NCBI GenBank assembly: GCA_913054425.1
Contig: CAJXJG010000084.1
Span: 1 to 7,423, forward strand
From: an uncultured Fidelibacterota bacterium
GTDB lineage: Bacteria; Fidelibacterota; Marinisomatia; Marinisomatales; UBA8229
Length of the DNA stretch: 7,423 bases
Direction: 5' to 3'
Part shown: in pieces, positions 7,159-7,423 of the stretch
Position numbering within the stretch: the first letter of the stretch is position 1
Layout: each line of letters starts with the position of its first letter
The notes under the pieces: generated by a model
Told to the model about the DNA's origin: nothing
Database searches by the model: none
What the model saw: the letters and a program-made list of their open reading frames with translations, nothing else
Position numbers and translations under genes: made by a program

Positions 7159-7180
7159 AATTAAGCGGAGAAAACCTCCC
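7156..7180 (-). other. Stop-start junction TAATTATG with a distant, possibly sequestered GGGAGG
   Basis: The upstream stop TAA (7161-7163) is separated by TT from ATG (7156-7158). The only Shine-Dalgarno-like sequence is GGGAGG (7175-7180), 16 nt upstream, which is too far for normal spacing. GGAG inside it (7176-7179) can pair with CTCC (7167-7170) across a 5-nt loop, a 4-bp hairpin that could mask it or shorten the distance. The hairpin is small and may be incidental; the short intergenic gap itself is certain. Confidence 0.45.
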
Positions 7181-7423
7181 TTTCCAATACCGTAAGAATT
7201 ATCAGTATTATTTCATCGAAAGAATCAAAATCCTGTACCCCATAATTATAAAGATTCCATGTAAGCGGGTCAGCCGCATTCAAATAACCATATTCTGGAT
7301 CCAACTGTAAAATCCAATATAATGCATCCGTACCTTCAGCAGAATTATCAGACAAGTATCCCTTCGCATAATAACATTTTGCCATGAGAAGCTTGACGTC
7401 TTCCACATTAATTGATTGATCAT
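7161..7423 (-). CDS. C-terminal end of a TPR-like protein (5' partial, enters from right edge)
   Basis: The frame stays open through the right edge, giving 86 visible residues before TAA. An in-frame GTG at 7406 is the first possible start inside the window, but the frame continues upstream of it (DQSIN) and has no ribosome-binding site there, so I treat the gene as truncated by the window. The visible part LLMAKCYYAKGY, an insert (SDNSAEG), then ALYWILQLDPEYGYLN resembles a TPR helix pair: small residue, aromatic pair, Gly, then the LDPEY end typical of TPR proteins. The last 40 residues are helical and acidic-hydrophobic (FDSFDEIILIILTVLE). It lies 2 bp upstream of the fibronectin-like gene, so it is in the same transcript. 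Its role may be protein-protein interaction in the envelope module. The TPR call rests on one degenerate repeat and is moderate. Confidence 0.7.
   Translation of the reverse strand, partial: DQSINVEDVKLLMAKCYYAKGYLSDNSAEGTDALYWILQLDPEYGYLNAADPLTWNLYNYGVQDFDSFDEIILIILTVLEREVFSA

Noticed and set aside
7401..7423. ATG at the extreme right edge on the minus strand (7421-7423) as a gene start
   Set aside because: It is in a different frame from the TPR-like protein and reaches a stop after about 47 codons inside that gene; the TPR-like frame is open through the edge and stops 2 bp before the next gene.

Overview
The window is AT-rich and every gene I can support lies on the minus strand. All products with a visible N-terminus start with a Sec-type signal peptide and are built from Ig-like, fibronectin-like or FecR-type beta domains, plus one outer-membrane beta-barrel. 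This points to a Gram-negative, surface-protein-rich bacterium of the FCB group (Bacteroidota, Ignavibacteriota or Neomarinimicrobiota). The style of the Ig-like modules makes me favour Neomarinimicrobiota, but that is a recollection-based inference. No ribosomal or other taxonomic marker is present.

Reading in the direction of transcription (right to left): (1) the C-terminal end of a TPR-like protein enters from the right edge (7423-7161). (2) A 738-residue secreted protein with four fibronectin/Ig-like repeats follows (7158-4942). (3) Next is a 404-residue secreted FecR-domain protein with an extra Ig-like domain and an acidic tail (4940-3726). (4) Then comes a 910-residue protein with a signal peptide, two nearly identical 114-residue Ig-like repeats, a third Ig-like domain and a C-terminal beta-barrel ending in Phe (3736-1004). 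These four genes are separated by +2 nt, +1 nt and -11 nt, so they look like one translationally coupled operon.

A 172-bp AT-rich gap (1003-832) follows. After it, a separate gene with a strong Shine-Dalgarno sequence (831 to beyond base 1) encodes a secreted modular protein: an N-terminal beta domain, a cadherin/Ig-like domain with Asp-rich motifs, and the start of a PKD-like domain. It runs off the left edge.

The working picture is an envelope module made of a periplasmic TPR-like protein, an Ig-rich secreted protein, a stand-alone FecR-domain protein and an outer-membrane barrel. No ECF sigma factor, TonB plug or recognisable enzyme is visible, so this does not look like a classical FecIRA iron-signalling cassette. 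What the module does cannot be read from the sequence. There are no RNA genes, CRISPR arrays, insertion sequences or integration signs.
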